From Larus michahellis (Eukaryota > Chordata > Aves > Charadriiformes > Laridae): a DNA stretch of 64,000 nucleotides. Under the pieces are notes generated by a model, which worked only from the letters and a program-made list of their open reading frames with translations, ran no database searches and had not been told where the DNA came from. Position 1 is the stretch's first letter. Every line of letters starts with the position of its first letter. The stretch covers positions 56,492,442 through 56,556,441 of the forward strand of contig NC_133897.1 of the NCBI RefSeq assembly GCF_964199755.1. The letters run 5' to 3'. A program made the translations under genes and the position numbers. Shown in pieces: positions 38,301 through 50,011 of this stretch.

Positions 38301-41300
38301 AGTGCCACCAATTCTTCCAACTACTCTTAAGACCCCTGTGCGCTATAGAAGTGTAAACAACCATGATTTTCTCTCAGAAGGATATCATAGTAGTGCTGCT
38401 TGACAGTTGTACAAGTAGGATAGCAGTTTTGCCTGAAACCTCTTCTGGGCATCATATGTTGTTTCTCTATCCATCACTACTGCTTATTTTGGAGACGCAT
38501 ATTTGGTTAGAATATCTTCCGATGATTCATTCGAAGAGGAGGAGAAGAGGAGATAGTAAGAAAAAATTGCCACCTGTCCATGTTCACAGTGATTCTATGA
38601 CAAAATTAGAAGTGCAGTATTGCATTGCCTACTTCAGTATGCCAAATGGGGACTGTCACCTTAAAAACAGGGCAGGGCACTTAATTAGCGGGGTCTACAT
38701 TAAGCTGAAGAACAGAATAAAAGAGCTTTTCCTCGTGTGTTCATGGAGCAAAAGGGTTTCTTCTACATTCCTTTCAAGGTTAGAATTCAATTTAGCAATT
38801 TTTTTCTAGAAATAAAATCTTTAACCTCAGAAGGGAAACAGTCTCCCAGCAAGTACTCATTTTAGGGAGTCGCTGAAGAGTTACAGAGCCTTTTCTGTGT
38901 ATCTAATGGAAATGAAAAATTCATCCCATCTTATGGGTTTTATTGAGGAGAGCTTCGCTAAACCTTATTTTAGCATGGTGTAAACTTACTACTACCTTCT
39001 GTACCACCACCTCAAAGTCCAAGAACTATGTAGGGAATGGGCTCTGCTAACACTGCTAGTAGAAGAGAAAGAAGTGCCCTCTGCTTTTGTTGCCATGAAT
39101 TGCAAAATTAATGTTCCCTAGCAAAAAAAAAAAAAAAAAGTAGATCTTTGAAGCTTGTCTTGTAGTTGCTCTGCACATAAGTCTGGCAGAAAGCATCTTA
39201 GCCACCATTTTCTATTCTAAAACTTTTCCTCTACATCTAATGCAGCCTAAATTAAATATTTTTTAATTAAACAGTTATTAAAAGGGAAGCTCTCTACAGT
39301 TAAGGAACCATGGTTTTAGATAGTAATTGTTGTAATTCTTTAAACTTTTCTTCCTACCAGCCCCTTTAAAGGGAATCAGTATTCTCGGTGTTATCTAATC
39401 AAGAAATCTTTTTTGTTAAAATGGTGTGATAGGCAGCGTGACCTGTAGCATGATAAAGACCTTCAAAAATCTAGGTAAGTACCATCTTGGGACTTGGTCC
39501 TCACACCAGCCAGTAAGTTTCCTTCTTTTTAAGGCATTAATGATGAAATTCTGAGCAATTTTTGGAAGAGTAAATATTTGGGTTACACACAAACAAATTG
39601 GTATTACTTCAGCAGGCATGCACACAGTGTTTCATTAATGAGGATGAGAAGCTCACTTACTTGAAAGGGTCTAATATTATTTCATAAATAATTTGAACTA
39701 TTTCCTAAAGAGCATTTAAATACTGTTGGGATTCTGGGAAGTCTGCATTGCTTGCTTATGGGGAAATATAATTCAGTATATATCTTGCAAAAGGGCAAAG
39801 TGTGTGTCAAATGCACGCTATACTCACCACAAAGAAACAGGATTTATGTGTAGACAAGTCTTCACTGCATTTTTCTTGAAGGGTAGCCTGAACAATCAGC
39901 TCATATAGAGGAGCTAGTTTCAAGCCAGTAATCTGAATTCCTGAAATCAGATGATTTTTCTTATTGGTATTTAGGTTATGACTGTACACGAAAGCTTATA
40001 TTAAAAACAAAGCCAATGTTTTGAAAAGAAAAAAAAAAAAAACACATTAATCTCCTTTCTTATTCCCTTTTTTGTTAATGGGAATTTGAGGTAGAGTATT
40101 TAAGAGCTTTGCCTGCAATTGTCATATCTTTTTTAGAACTTTGGTGGTTTGCGCTGGTTGCTAAAATGTTACACTTGGACTGATAGAACAGAACACATTC
40201 TGCCCCAGAAACCAGTTTTTCCTCTTAGAACATTAACACAGGGAAGTAAAAAGCAAATGAGCAATGCATAGTCACAGAAGTATTTAGTCTTAGAAACAAT
40301 TATAACATGCCTGTGAGCCTCTGTATCTCTTCAATACTGGATGAGGACATAGGAATAGGCTGGTGGAACTTCAACACAAAAGCAGCTGGCAAATCCATGC
40401 TGAGTTCATCAGTCAGTGGCAAAAAAGCAGCGTTGCTGGAAAAAAAAAAAAAACACAACAAAAACCAAACAACAAACAAGTCAAAATGAAAGCTTGTTAC
40501 AGAAATTGACTTATCAAGGACTCTTAGTGCAAGGCCACTATCAGCGGTTTACTACGTTCCATACTTTTTCTGTCTTGAGAAAAGTTTTGCTTTATAAGCA
40601 CAGCTATAGCCTGTAATGTTTTAAAACAAGGTTAATGTTAAGACTGGCAGAAAGGCAAAGTGAGCCACCAGAAACAGTACACAAGAATGGTTGCTAGAAA
40701 TTGTTCTATAGTGATTTATTTCGGAGAACGACTTCAGACTTTCCCTCCAGCCTACCACTGCAGTAGAGAGAAATGAGGTGTCAGTATTCATGGTGGGATG
40801 ACAAACTATTTTGTATAGTTAAGGTGTAATATCCCTTAATATATGCTTTATTTATTCTGAAACTACACAGGAGTTGCTTGTTGAATAATAGGGAGTTAAA
40901 TAATATTGTTCCAGTGGGTCCTTCTGGCTTCAAATCTATGAATAAATCCTGAGTTCAATACAACCAACACAGTTAAATATGAACACAATAGCTTTAAAGT
41001 CCATTTGGGAAAACTGGAAAAGCCACAGGTTATAGAGTGTGTGGCTGTGGAGCATAATGCCATCAATAAAACAGAGCTTCCTGTTTTAGCAGAGGCTAAA
41101 TGCAAGGTATCCTGAGGTTAGTGCCAATGGCTTGTAAATCCATTTCTGCATTGAGAAGTGTCCAGAGCCTCACCCGTCCTCTCCAGCTTGAGAATCTACA
41201 AACAGTGGAGAAAGAGGAAGTTTGTGCAGCGTATCTGTGCCTTCAACTGCCACAACTGCTTTTGTTCCACATACCTGGGAATCTGAGGGAGAAAGATAAC

Positions 41301-44300
41301 CACATCATTTTCCTCACGTCAGCATAGATTAATCCTATGCATACAAAACACTCAATGGTGAGGTAAAGGTCAGGGCCAACTGACAGCCACAATGGCTTGG
41401 GCAGCAAGGAGAGAGAAGCTTGCACAGACCACACCCAAATGGCCAAAGTTGCCCAATGGTGATGACAGCAATACCTGCTTTTGGGACATGCCATGACATG
41501 GATCAAACAACTTCAATTTGGGTCAACAGCCAAGAAATGGGAAAGTAGTATCCTGATGTACGTTATAATTGCATTAAAGTGCATCACATAAATCAATCTG
41601 CTAAACTGGAATTTTAAATTTTATTTCTGAGTTTCATTAATGAATTTTGCTTAATGAAACAGGTAGAGCTGAAAAAGTTATCACATTAGTTATTTCTGCT
41701 TTTCTAGCTTTACCGGGATTTAGTTCTGCTTCCAAAACTTGATAGGGAGAAATGTAAAATTCAATGTTCATAGGAGTGGCTGAGGAATAAAAAAAATATA
41801 ATAAAAAAAAAATGGTTACTACACATGTCAATAGAGGTAACATGTCAGGCATCTTGACACAAAGGGGAAAAAAACCCCAAAGAACAGTATAGATGCGCAG
41901 AAGGGGATTCCTTATAAGAGTAGAGTACATCTCTAATTACAGGATGTGTTCAAATCACAGCATTTTCTTAGCATTTAACAGCTAAACCCTCAGTGTATAA
42001 AGTCATCAGAAATCTTTGAAAATATTAGATTAAGTTTCTCTGTCTTGCACAGTAACCTGTTGTTCAGCCTTAAAAATAGCTGAACTGCTAGCTTTCAGTG
42101 ACTAGTCAGAAATAGAAGGGAAAACTGTAATACTTCCATAAGGGACACTCAAATCTAGCTGTGCAACAGGATAGCAGTAGAATGCATTAGCAGTATTTTT
42201 ATGAACTATAACACATTAATGGATGAAGCTCATTTCTGACAACGTGCATCAGCCAAAATACTTAGCAACTGATTGTATTTGCCTTTTAGGCAACATGAGT
42301 ATTATCTCAGCTACCACCGCTGTCATCTCACGGTTACTCCCAAACTGTGGTTTCCCACATAACCTCAGAATATTGCTGGCTTTCCTTTTAGGCTGCTGAA
42401 AAGTCAGTGTCGCAGTAGCTGATAAACAACCTGGCTTCTTTGTGTTTTCTCCTTCTGTATGTCTGTACGCCGTCTGAGAATACAGACACAGTAAGTCCCT
42501 ACAGCATATTTTATTTATACTAGAATCATGGAATGGTTAGAGTTGGAAGGAATCTTAAAGGTCACCTAGTTCCACCCTGCCCTGCCATGGGCAGGGACAC
42601 CTCCCACTAGGCCAGGTTGCTCAAAGCCCCATCCAGCCTGGCCTTGAACACTTCCAGGGATGGGGCATCCACAACTTCCCTGGGCAGCCTGTTCCAGTGC
42701 CTCACCTCCCTCACAGTAAATAATTTATTCCCAATATCTAATCTAAATCTACCCTCGTTCAGTTTAAAACCATTACCTTTCATCCTATCGCTACACTACT
42801 TGATAAAGAGGATAATAGAGGATTTTTACTGTAAACGAGGATTAACTCAGTAGGGTTTTTTAATTACAATTCTTTGAATCCACGAAAAAGGAAAAAAAGA
42901 AAATCACCTCCAGTTCTTGGCACCAGGTGTCCTACTTTTCCATGAAGTACTTCAGTAACTCTGTTTACATCCTGTGTTCTAGTTCAAAACACATCTTGAT
43001 TAGTGTTTTCTGCGTTGCAGTGCTAGCTAGGCTAATGTAAAGGATAATTTGCAGCCTTAATCAAAGGGAGACGATGCTTTCTTGGAAGTAGATGGTGTCT
43101 CCATTTGTTATGACTGCTTCCAAAACACCTTCGTTCCACTCTTGCATTACTCCTAGGACTTGGGCTTCCAGTTTTAACCCTGTATCTGAACTGTTTCATG
43201 TTGCAATTTGATGTGCTATTTACCAGAAACGAAGGGGGACAAAAATATTGGGATCTGCTTCATAAGGCAACACTGAACAAAAATAAGCAAGGAGTGTGTT
43301 TCAAGTTACAGAAAGCCACACTTGCCAAGAGTACTTAATAGGCAAGATATCAAAAAGATGCTTCAAAAATCCAGAAGGAAAGCATTGCCCTCATCTCTGA
43401 TTTTCTGAAAAGAATGAAAATCATTCTACAATTACCAGAGTGTTTAGGAAAATCTGTTCCCCACTTATCTGTAATCCCACTCTTTGAAAGGGGAAATGAG
43501 AAGAGGAAAGGCAGGAGAAAAAACTAGCATCCACTACTTCTGATCTAAAACCTGAGCACAAAGGGAGATATCCAAACAGCAGGACCCCAAAAGGTATATT
43601 TTACTTCTGCCACAGGGAGATCTAAACAGGACTGCCGACTTTCAGATGCACCTAGTTTGCTCCCAGTGGGTGGTCACATGCACACACCCCCAAGCTCTGC
43701 AACCAACCAGTTTCTCAGCAAGTCTCTTAGATAAAGCTCAGGAGTTCAGTAGATCATCTTGTTTGGCCTGCCTGGGGTTGGCAAACTGCTGAAAGGCTTC
43801 AAGCCTTCCACTGGGAGAAAACTCATTAGCCTTCCACATCCTGCTCTATAATTAGATCAGTTAACTTGTTTTTTAGTGAAATGAAGGGGTGGGGGTGGAG
43901 GGAAAGGAAGAAAGAGGTAGAGTTCAAGTTACCTGTCTAGAAGAGACATTGAATAAAGATCTTTTTCAAGGGCCTGTAAGGCAAAGTACCCCTTAGCTTG
44001 CATTTCACTGTGAGAGAGAGAAGACAAATGATTATTTTTGTAGGTAAACAAAAGCTAGGCTATGGATTTTAGAAGTTTTTCAAGCAAAACCTAGGTGCAA
44101 CCTGTTTCCTGGAATTTGATACAGATTTGACAGGTCTTCTAGACTCTTTCCAAAGGCATCATAGTTCTTCATCCTACCAAAAAGAAACAATTGCTGTCAC
44201 ACTACTAAATGAGATGGATAATAAGCCTTTTATATTTAACTTGCTAAAAAAAAAGCATCATTTCAGAGTGACATAGGCCCCCTCCTTATCAGATCTGGCA

Positions 44301-47300
44301 AGTAGCAGTACTGCTTTTAAATTTTCTTAGAAGATACCAGGAAATGTGAATCCTTGGCTCTTTTGCAAAAAAAAAACCAAAAAAAACCAGTGATGTAATT
44401 ATAGCTAACACTGGTTAAATATGCACTACTGAAAGCAATAGGTGTGCATGATACACAAATGTGACAGTTTATCAGCTGCAAAGTACTTTTTCTGATGTTC
44501 CAATAAAGCTAGTCATGTAGTAACACTTTCCTGATACAATGCACTTGTACATTGTTCTTTTCATCAAAATATCAAGGATTGTATTAATATTGCACCCTGT
44601 GAGAGAGACAGATCTTAAATACAATCGATAGATACATCAATCAAAAAAAAGAAGAGGGGACAAGTGGCTTGCATAAGTTTATGAAGTTCTGACTGCTCAA
44701 AACCCAGAATTCCTGCAGATTCTGACTGGCTGTGATAGCCTGGAGTTTTACTCGGTCTTACCCACCAGGTATTTATTCACCTGCTTAAGTGGATTTTAAG
44801 TGGATTTTACAAGCCTTACTAAACTCTCTAGTGCTGTAATCACACAGAGTGCTGTACTGAAGAAGATGTACCTTCCCTTTCCACGCAGATGTGGCTGTAA
44901 TGTGGACGAGCAGAGACACCAAATAAGCCTGCCTGGACTGTCACGTTGGGACAAATTCTTTCCAAACAAAAAACCTAAGCAGATCGCTCAGCCATTCCAT
45001 GACCCTTTCCAACCGGACTACTGGGGAAGCAGGCAAAAGGGGGGGGAAGCAGGCAAAAGGGGGGGGAAGCAGGCAAAAGGGGGGGGAAGCAGGCAAAAGG
45101 GGGGGGAAGCAGGCAAAAGGGGGGGGAAGCAGGCATGGGACCAGCCTATGCATTAGCTGACTGGCTCATCATAATTTTAGTTACTTTGAGACTCACAGGA
45201 AACATTACACATTTAATAAACTGCCTTACAACTAAAAAAAAAAAATACTACACGAAGATGTGTGGAAGGGATACTTGCACTTCATACCAAATCTAACAAA
45301 AACAGTAAGGCAGACAAGTAGTACCCAGAGTGCCAATGGTAACTATATGCCATCACTCAGAGCCAAATTCCTAACAGTTAACATCACTAGGAGTCAAAAA
45401 ACCTTGCAAAATGCAAGTTAAAGGTTTAAGACATAGCTGTTTACATCCATAAAGCTAATATAACTTCATTTCTGAGGAAAGAGCGAGCTGGAAAAATTGA
45501 CGGATTACAGGTCCACATAGAAGAGAGATGAAATATGCAAGGTCAATGATTATCCTTTCTCTCAATACCTTCCCTTTCAACTGTTCTGACAGTATTTACA
45601 TAAGAATCCAATTTCTTAAATATACTCATTATTAGTAAAACCTGGAACCTTGATCATACTGGCTGGCGAATTTCTAAATGGACTTTTAATGTGATGACCT
45701 GACCTGGAACAGCAACTATTCAGACAGAAGAAAATGGTGTAATAAATTTTATATATATATAAAAATAAAAACAAAAATCTATAAATATAAATAAATTTTA
45801 TATATATATGTATATATATCGTGCCCTGCTAGTACATGAGAAAATTAAAGTAACATCTCTTCCTACACATTTGCAAAGAAAAACAGGCCTTGTGATATCA
45901 CCTTGCTTTCATTGCTGTGACAGAATCTTGAAGGACATGTAGTTAAGACATTTGCATAAGGACAATACCAAGACTATTTAGTACACGATGGAAAGAGAAG
46001 GGGAAAAGTAGTATCTGATTCGGATCTGTAAATCTGCCAGTTCTGAATTGTCATCATCAGACCATTTCCAAAATTACGGGTCCAAGTAGTTCTGTATTCT
46101 TGCAATCAACAGAAATGAGAGCATTCAAAGGTTGTGTTCAGCTGGCAGCTACAGCCAATCTACTGGGGATTACTCTTTCCCCTCGCTCCGTTGAAGGAGA
46201 TGCAATTTAGCTGTTTTCAATGGAATGACATGAGAAATAAGTAATGCCTGGCATTATCTTTTCAAAATTATATTTGCTGCAGTCTTAGCCTTGAATTTAC
46301 AAATTAGAAGCAGGTAATAACAGTTACAACAACCACCGACCTCCAATATGGAGCACTGAAACCAACTTCCCACATAAAATAAAATCCAAAAATATGTCAG
46401 TTCTTCTGTTGTTTTCTAGATTCATGTTATTGTATTATTGTTCCCTAGTTCTTGCTTTTTTTCTTTTTTTTTTTCTTTAGTTCTTATACTGAAACCATTG
46501 TAGCCTTAACTTCTCCATAACATTCAGAGAAACGTAAGACTGGGGAATTACTTTCCGTTCAACAAGAAACTCTGCACTGCGTCTTTACCTTAGATGCTGT
46601 ACCAGGTCATCACAAACCTACAGGAATAAGAGAGAGGAGTTTCGTGTTTCTTGCCATCTTAAAAGCATTTCATTGGTAAAGATAAGATTGTTCCCCATTA
46701 CTTTTAATTAGCTGAATGGCTAGCTTGAAAAAAAAAAAACAAAACACCTCCAACCAACAAAACCCAGACTAATGATACAGTAGTTAAAACATAATATTAA
46801 TATAATAATTAAAAGAACAAAGGCTCTTGGAAGAGGATAAAATTAACAGAAATAGCCTGTTGATAAATTCTTTCCAGAAAAAAAATTGCACCTTTGCCAG
46901 TTTTTCTTTTTTTGGCATTTACTGTGCTAAAATTCTCCGGATATTATTATCCTACTAATATCCTAATATTGTCCAGCACTCACTGATCAACAGCCCTGTG
47001 CTGGTTAAACAGAACAACTTGAAATTCCTGGCCTGACTGCAACTGGAAAAAAAGGAACTAGATTAACTCCAAATTAATGTAACAATTTGGATACTTACTG
47101 ACAAAAATCAGAGTTTATGCTCTACCCACCCCCCACCCCCCTGCAACAGCTTGTTGTTATATTTTTGATCTGAAGGATTGTCTGTAACACTGAATGACTG
47201 CAGAACATGGTATGTGAACTGCAGAGTGATATTTTGCAATTATTTTAATGAAAAATTTTGCAAGAAAAACATCCCCATTCCTAGGAATGCACATACTCCT

Positions 47301-50011
47301 AAAGAATACAAAAGGAAAACATAACCTCTGGTAATAGCTCCGAGACATCCATTGGGAATATACATTGCCCTACACCTTGGTAGGAAAATATTTTAAGACC
47401 CTGTTATTTACTGTATATAATAACATTGAAGCGTGAGAATACAAATATTTATGCTGGGTACTACAAAGTTGTTGGAAGGTGGGCATGTCAGCTGAGTTTA
47501 GCTTAATATTTAGCGCTACAGTACTTAATATCTGTAACCAAGTTGTGTGTCTAGGTGAGAGATTCAAATGCCTAAAGTTGTAACTAGTGCCATGCACAGG
47601 CTGGCAGGTGTGACAAGACCAAAAGGAAGCCAAAGACTTTCTGACATGGCAGCTGGAGGCCAGGTGGGAGGTGAGAGACAGAGAAAATTAACTTTACCAC
47701 AGGATCTTCTCCAAGGTGAGCCAACTTTACATCCATCACCTCTCCATCCTTCTCCAGCTGAACTTCTATATAAAACATGCTCGATGTTATGTAGCAGGCA
47801 GTCCCACTGGGGCTAACATGAGCATTAAGCCTGTGGAGAGGGAAAAGAGAAAAAAGGAAAAAAAAAAAAAACAAACAGGCTTGTATATCTAAAAATTCTG
47901 TCACATGAAGAAAGGAAATGAGTATAGTTTACTTGGTCGTGGGAAGAGACACCAGGGATGCTTCAAAAATAACTCTTCCTTGGCTCAGCTTCTGAAAACT
48001 ATCTGACCAGGCAGTATATTTGTGCTCTGCTCTTTGCGTTAGCATGTTGGTTTGCTGAAAACTATTTACCTCAGTTTGTAGCTTTGGGACCTAGGCACGC
48101 ATGCCCTCTCTTCACCCAACAACCTCCTCCAGAAGGGCTAATCAAAATAGGCATTTATGCCCATTCCAAGTAATACACTCCATTAGAATACCAAGTTAAA
48201 AAAAATCATTGTTGACAAGCCATCCAGATGGTATTCCTCACTGGACTTGGGGCCATGCTTGCTTATTTGCATTTATTCATAAACAAACTTACCCTTTTTG
48301 TTTGGATAAAGATTCCAATCTGTTCATCACAGAAAACAAAGATTTAGCTGCAAAAAAAACAGAAATGTTATTTAATCAGGCTGCAATGATCAAGAAGTAG
48401 AACCGGTATTATCCTGCTTTACAGGATTAATTTAGGTAATAAGAAAATAGCATCTCTTGCATGGCTTCTTGTTATTAACGACAACTATTACCCTATGATT
48501 AACCAGTGCTGTGCTGGGTAGAGCTTATTCTCAGACTTTGAGAATAGCTATAGCCTGAAGGCTTAGCCCAAAAATGAGTCACAAGTCTCTTGTCTTACAT
48601 CCACCTCTGTGTTTGTACATTTAACCCCTTTGTGCACAACATCACCAATAGAGAAGGATGGGTATTTTCCACAGAATATTAAAAAATACACTTTGAATTA
48701 TCTGACAGCTCATTACCATGTAACGCCCTCTGTATCTTCTCCATACAAGAGAGCAATGGACCATCTGGAGTATTACTGTCAGGCCGTTGAAGTGGCTTAT
48801 CCTAGCACAATTGTGAAAACAAGAGACAGAGAAAGACACCTTAAATTACTAGCCAAAGGGGAATATTGCTGCATGTGACACAGAACACCGATGCCCAGTA
48901 CAACAAAACACTACTTATTTTTTGTCTAACATAGAGGTGACCTATGATTGTAGCTATCTCTAAAGTGGCAGCACTGAATGGATTTGAGAAGACCCTATTG
49001 TGCAGTAATTATATATCAGAGGCCTTTGGAGCAGGAAGTGGCTCACCATTCCCTTTTCATTGAGCTGAACACAAGCTATGTCAGCTAATTTCACCGTGAT
49101 ACTAGAGATCAACTAAGAAATACCTAGATTTTTATTTTAAGAGGAATCTGCCTAAGTGAAAAGGAGAGATCAGTAAGTGCCACAGGTGTACTTGGTTAGA
49201 CTCAGGGTGCAAGTTTCAGCTGAAGATATTAACTTAAGTAGCAAGCAGACTCTCACAGCTTCTCCTCTAGCTCTTGTCTGAAAACTTATACTTTGCACTT
49301 CAATTCACAAAGAACCTTCACTGCTGAAAAGTTTTCACTATGTTCAAACTCAGGATGTTGTTTTCAGAGTAAGGCTTTAGTTAAGCATTTATAAAATGAA
49401 GCATAGAAAGAAATGGGACTTTTTATACTAAGCTCACAGCAGTTGTGCTAATCTGCTTTTTACAGAGATGATTCTTAAATATAATTAGCTACTGGACGGG
49501 TGGGAAGCATGGAATGACTTAAGGTATATCACAGCAGGAGAGAGTCTAGATAGCAGGTTTCATGTCAGTTTCTGAAAAAGTCTTTTCTCCCAGTCCTATG
49601 GGCAAGAAATAGTCTTTACATACTATGAATGTACTAATGATAATGAATGGAAAGTAACCTAAAGTATTAGACAACCAGTGCTAACTCATGAAGAGTTAAA
49701 ATTATGCAAGAAACAACCTCTGAAGTATTAACATAATGCAGGAAACTTTTATTATCCACTGTTGTAAAAAAAATCAGGAGCCAGGCTATAACAGGCGCCA
49801 GGTTTTTGGAATTTGGGGTTTTTTTTTTAGTCAAGCAGTTTTTGAACTATCTTGGCAACCTGCTCTTACACTACATATCCTTCTCTCACCTAATCTGCCA
49901 TTCTTACCATGCAAACACGAACAAGTTTCAGAGTTTCACTCCATGGTTTTTGTTGGTATTTTAAATGCAACCGTTCCATTAAAGCATTTGTAGAAGTAGC
50001 TGTTGCAGCAC
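35391..50011 (-). CDS. MED1L: MED1 paralogue (Mediator subunit 1-like), 5' end missing
   Basis: Sixteen exons on the - strand: 50011-49908, 48801-48717, 48347-48293, 47830-47698, 46618-46590, 44173-44102, 44007-43933, 42978-42908, 41779-41714, 41282-41174, 40435-40311, 39940-39828, 38055-37860, 37525-37430, 36990-36882, 35751-35391. All phases match and no stop interrupts about 599 codons. The order of motifs follows the MED1 N-terminal domain: LMERLHLKYQQKPWSETLKL, GTACYITSSMFYIEVQL, VLHGKVG, APLYELI, LRHQVAYNSLISSCV, then DDFITRAVKRCMSVPVVMRA. After that, the last exon adds about 110 Ser/Thr/Glu-rich residues and stops. MED1 itself continues for about 1,000 residues with two LxxLL boxes; none occur here. 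The MED1 N-terminus anchors it in Mediator, so this protein probably can join Mediator but not bind nuclear receptors (inference). The first coding exon, ending in phase 1, was not found. The symbol is descriptive; a splice-truncated true MED1 is unlikely because the locus lies between YAE1 and RALA. Confidence 0.92.
40309..40311 (-). other. GC-type splice donor in MED1L
   Basis: The exon ending CTCACAG is followed by GCATGT rather than GT. Using GC keeps the phase needed by the next exon (GAATTCAG at 39,940) and rebuilds the MED1-like RLTG|IQ junction. The nearest GT, four bases on, would shift the frame into an early stop. Confidence 0.75.
42521..42809 (-). mobile_element. CR1 LINE 3' fragment in a MED1L intron
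   Basis: Starts TAGAATCATGGAATGGTTAGAGTTGG on the + strand and follows the reverse-complement CR1 3' region to about 42,809 (sequence corresponding to the ACTGAACGAGGGTAGATTTAG part of the element). It lies in the intron between the MED1L exons at 42,908 and 41,779, in the same orientation as the gene, and is 5' truncated. Confidence 0.93.
45021..45135. repeat. 20-bp G-rich minisatellite, about 5.7 copies
   Basis: The unit GGGGGGAAGCAGGCAAAAGG repeats head to tail from 45,041 to 45,135 without a mismatch; the copy at 45,021-45,040 differs only at its first two bases. The junctions create five runs of eight G. It lies in a 2.4-kb MED1L intron; the G-rich strand is the + strand, which is the template for MED1L. 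Perfect identity between units points to recent expansion or polymorphism in copy number. Confidence 0.95.
45741..45820. repeat. AT-rich (TA)n low-complexity tract
   Basis: Two copies of ATAAATTTTATATATATAT lie 48 bp apart, followed by TATATATG-TATATATATC. It is a compound TA microsatellite in the same MED1L intron as the G-rich minisatellite. Confidence 0.85.
46590..46618 (-). other. 29-nt exon of MED1L
   Basis: Nine codons plus two bases (VCDDLVQHL and the start of an Arg codon) between a TCCTGTAG acceptor and an AAG|GTAAAG donor. It matches the CPELVQQLR part of MED1, and the adjoining exons need exactly its phase. Large introns flank it (1.1 and 2.4 kb). Confidence 0.85.

Noticed and set aside
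41274-41282. Alternative acceptor (CCCAG) for the MED1L exon encoding VCGTKAVVAVEG
   Set aside because: It would start the exon in phase 0, but the preceding exon ends in phase 1; the acceptor CCCTCAG ending before 41,282 restores the frame.
43061-43195. Short - strand frame (LKLEAQVLGVMQEW...) inside a MED1L intron, after a possible CAG acceptor
   Set aside because: It ends in a stop before any good donor, and the flanking MED1L exons (43,933 and 42,978) join in frame without it. It could be a poison exon, but there is no evidence.
44800-45156. 118-codon frame containing a repeated KGGEAGKRGGKQA peptide
   Set aside because: The peptide is a read-through of the 20-bp minisatellite inside a MED1L intron; it has no homology or start context.
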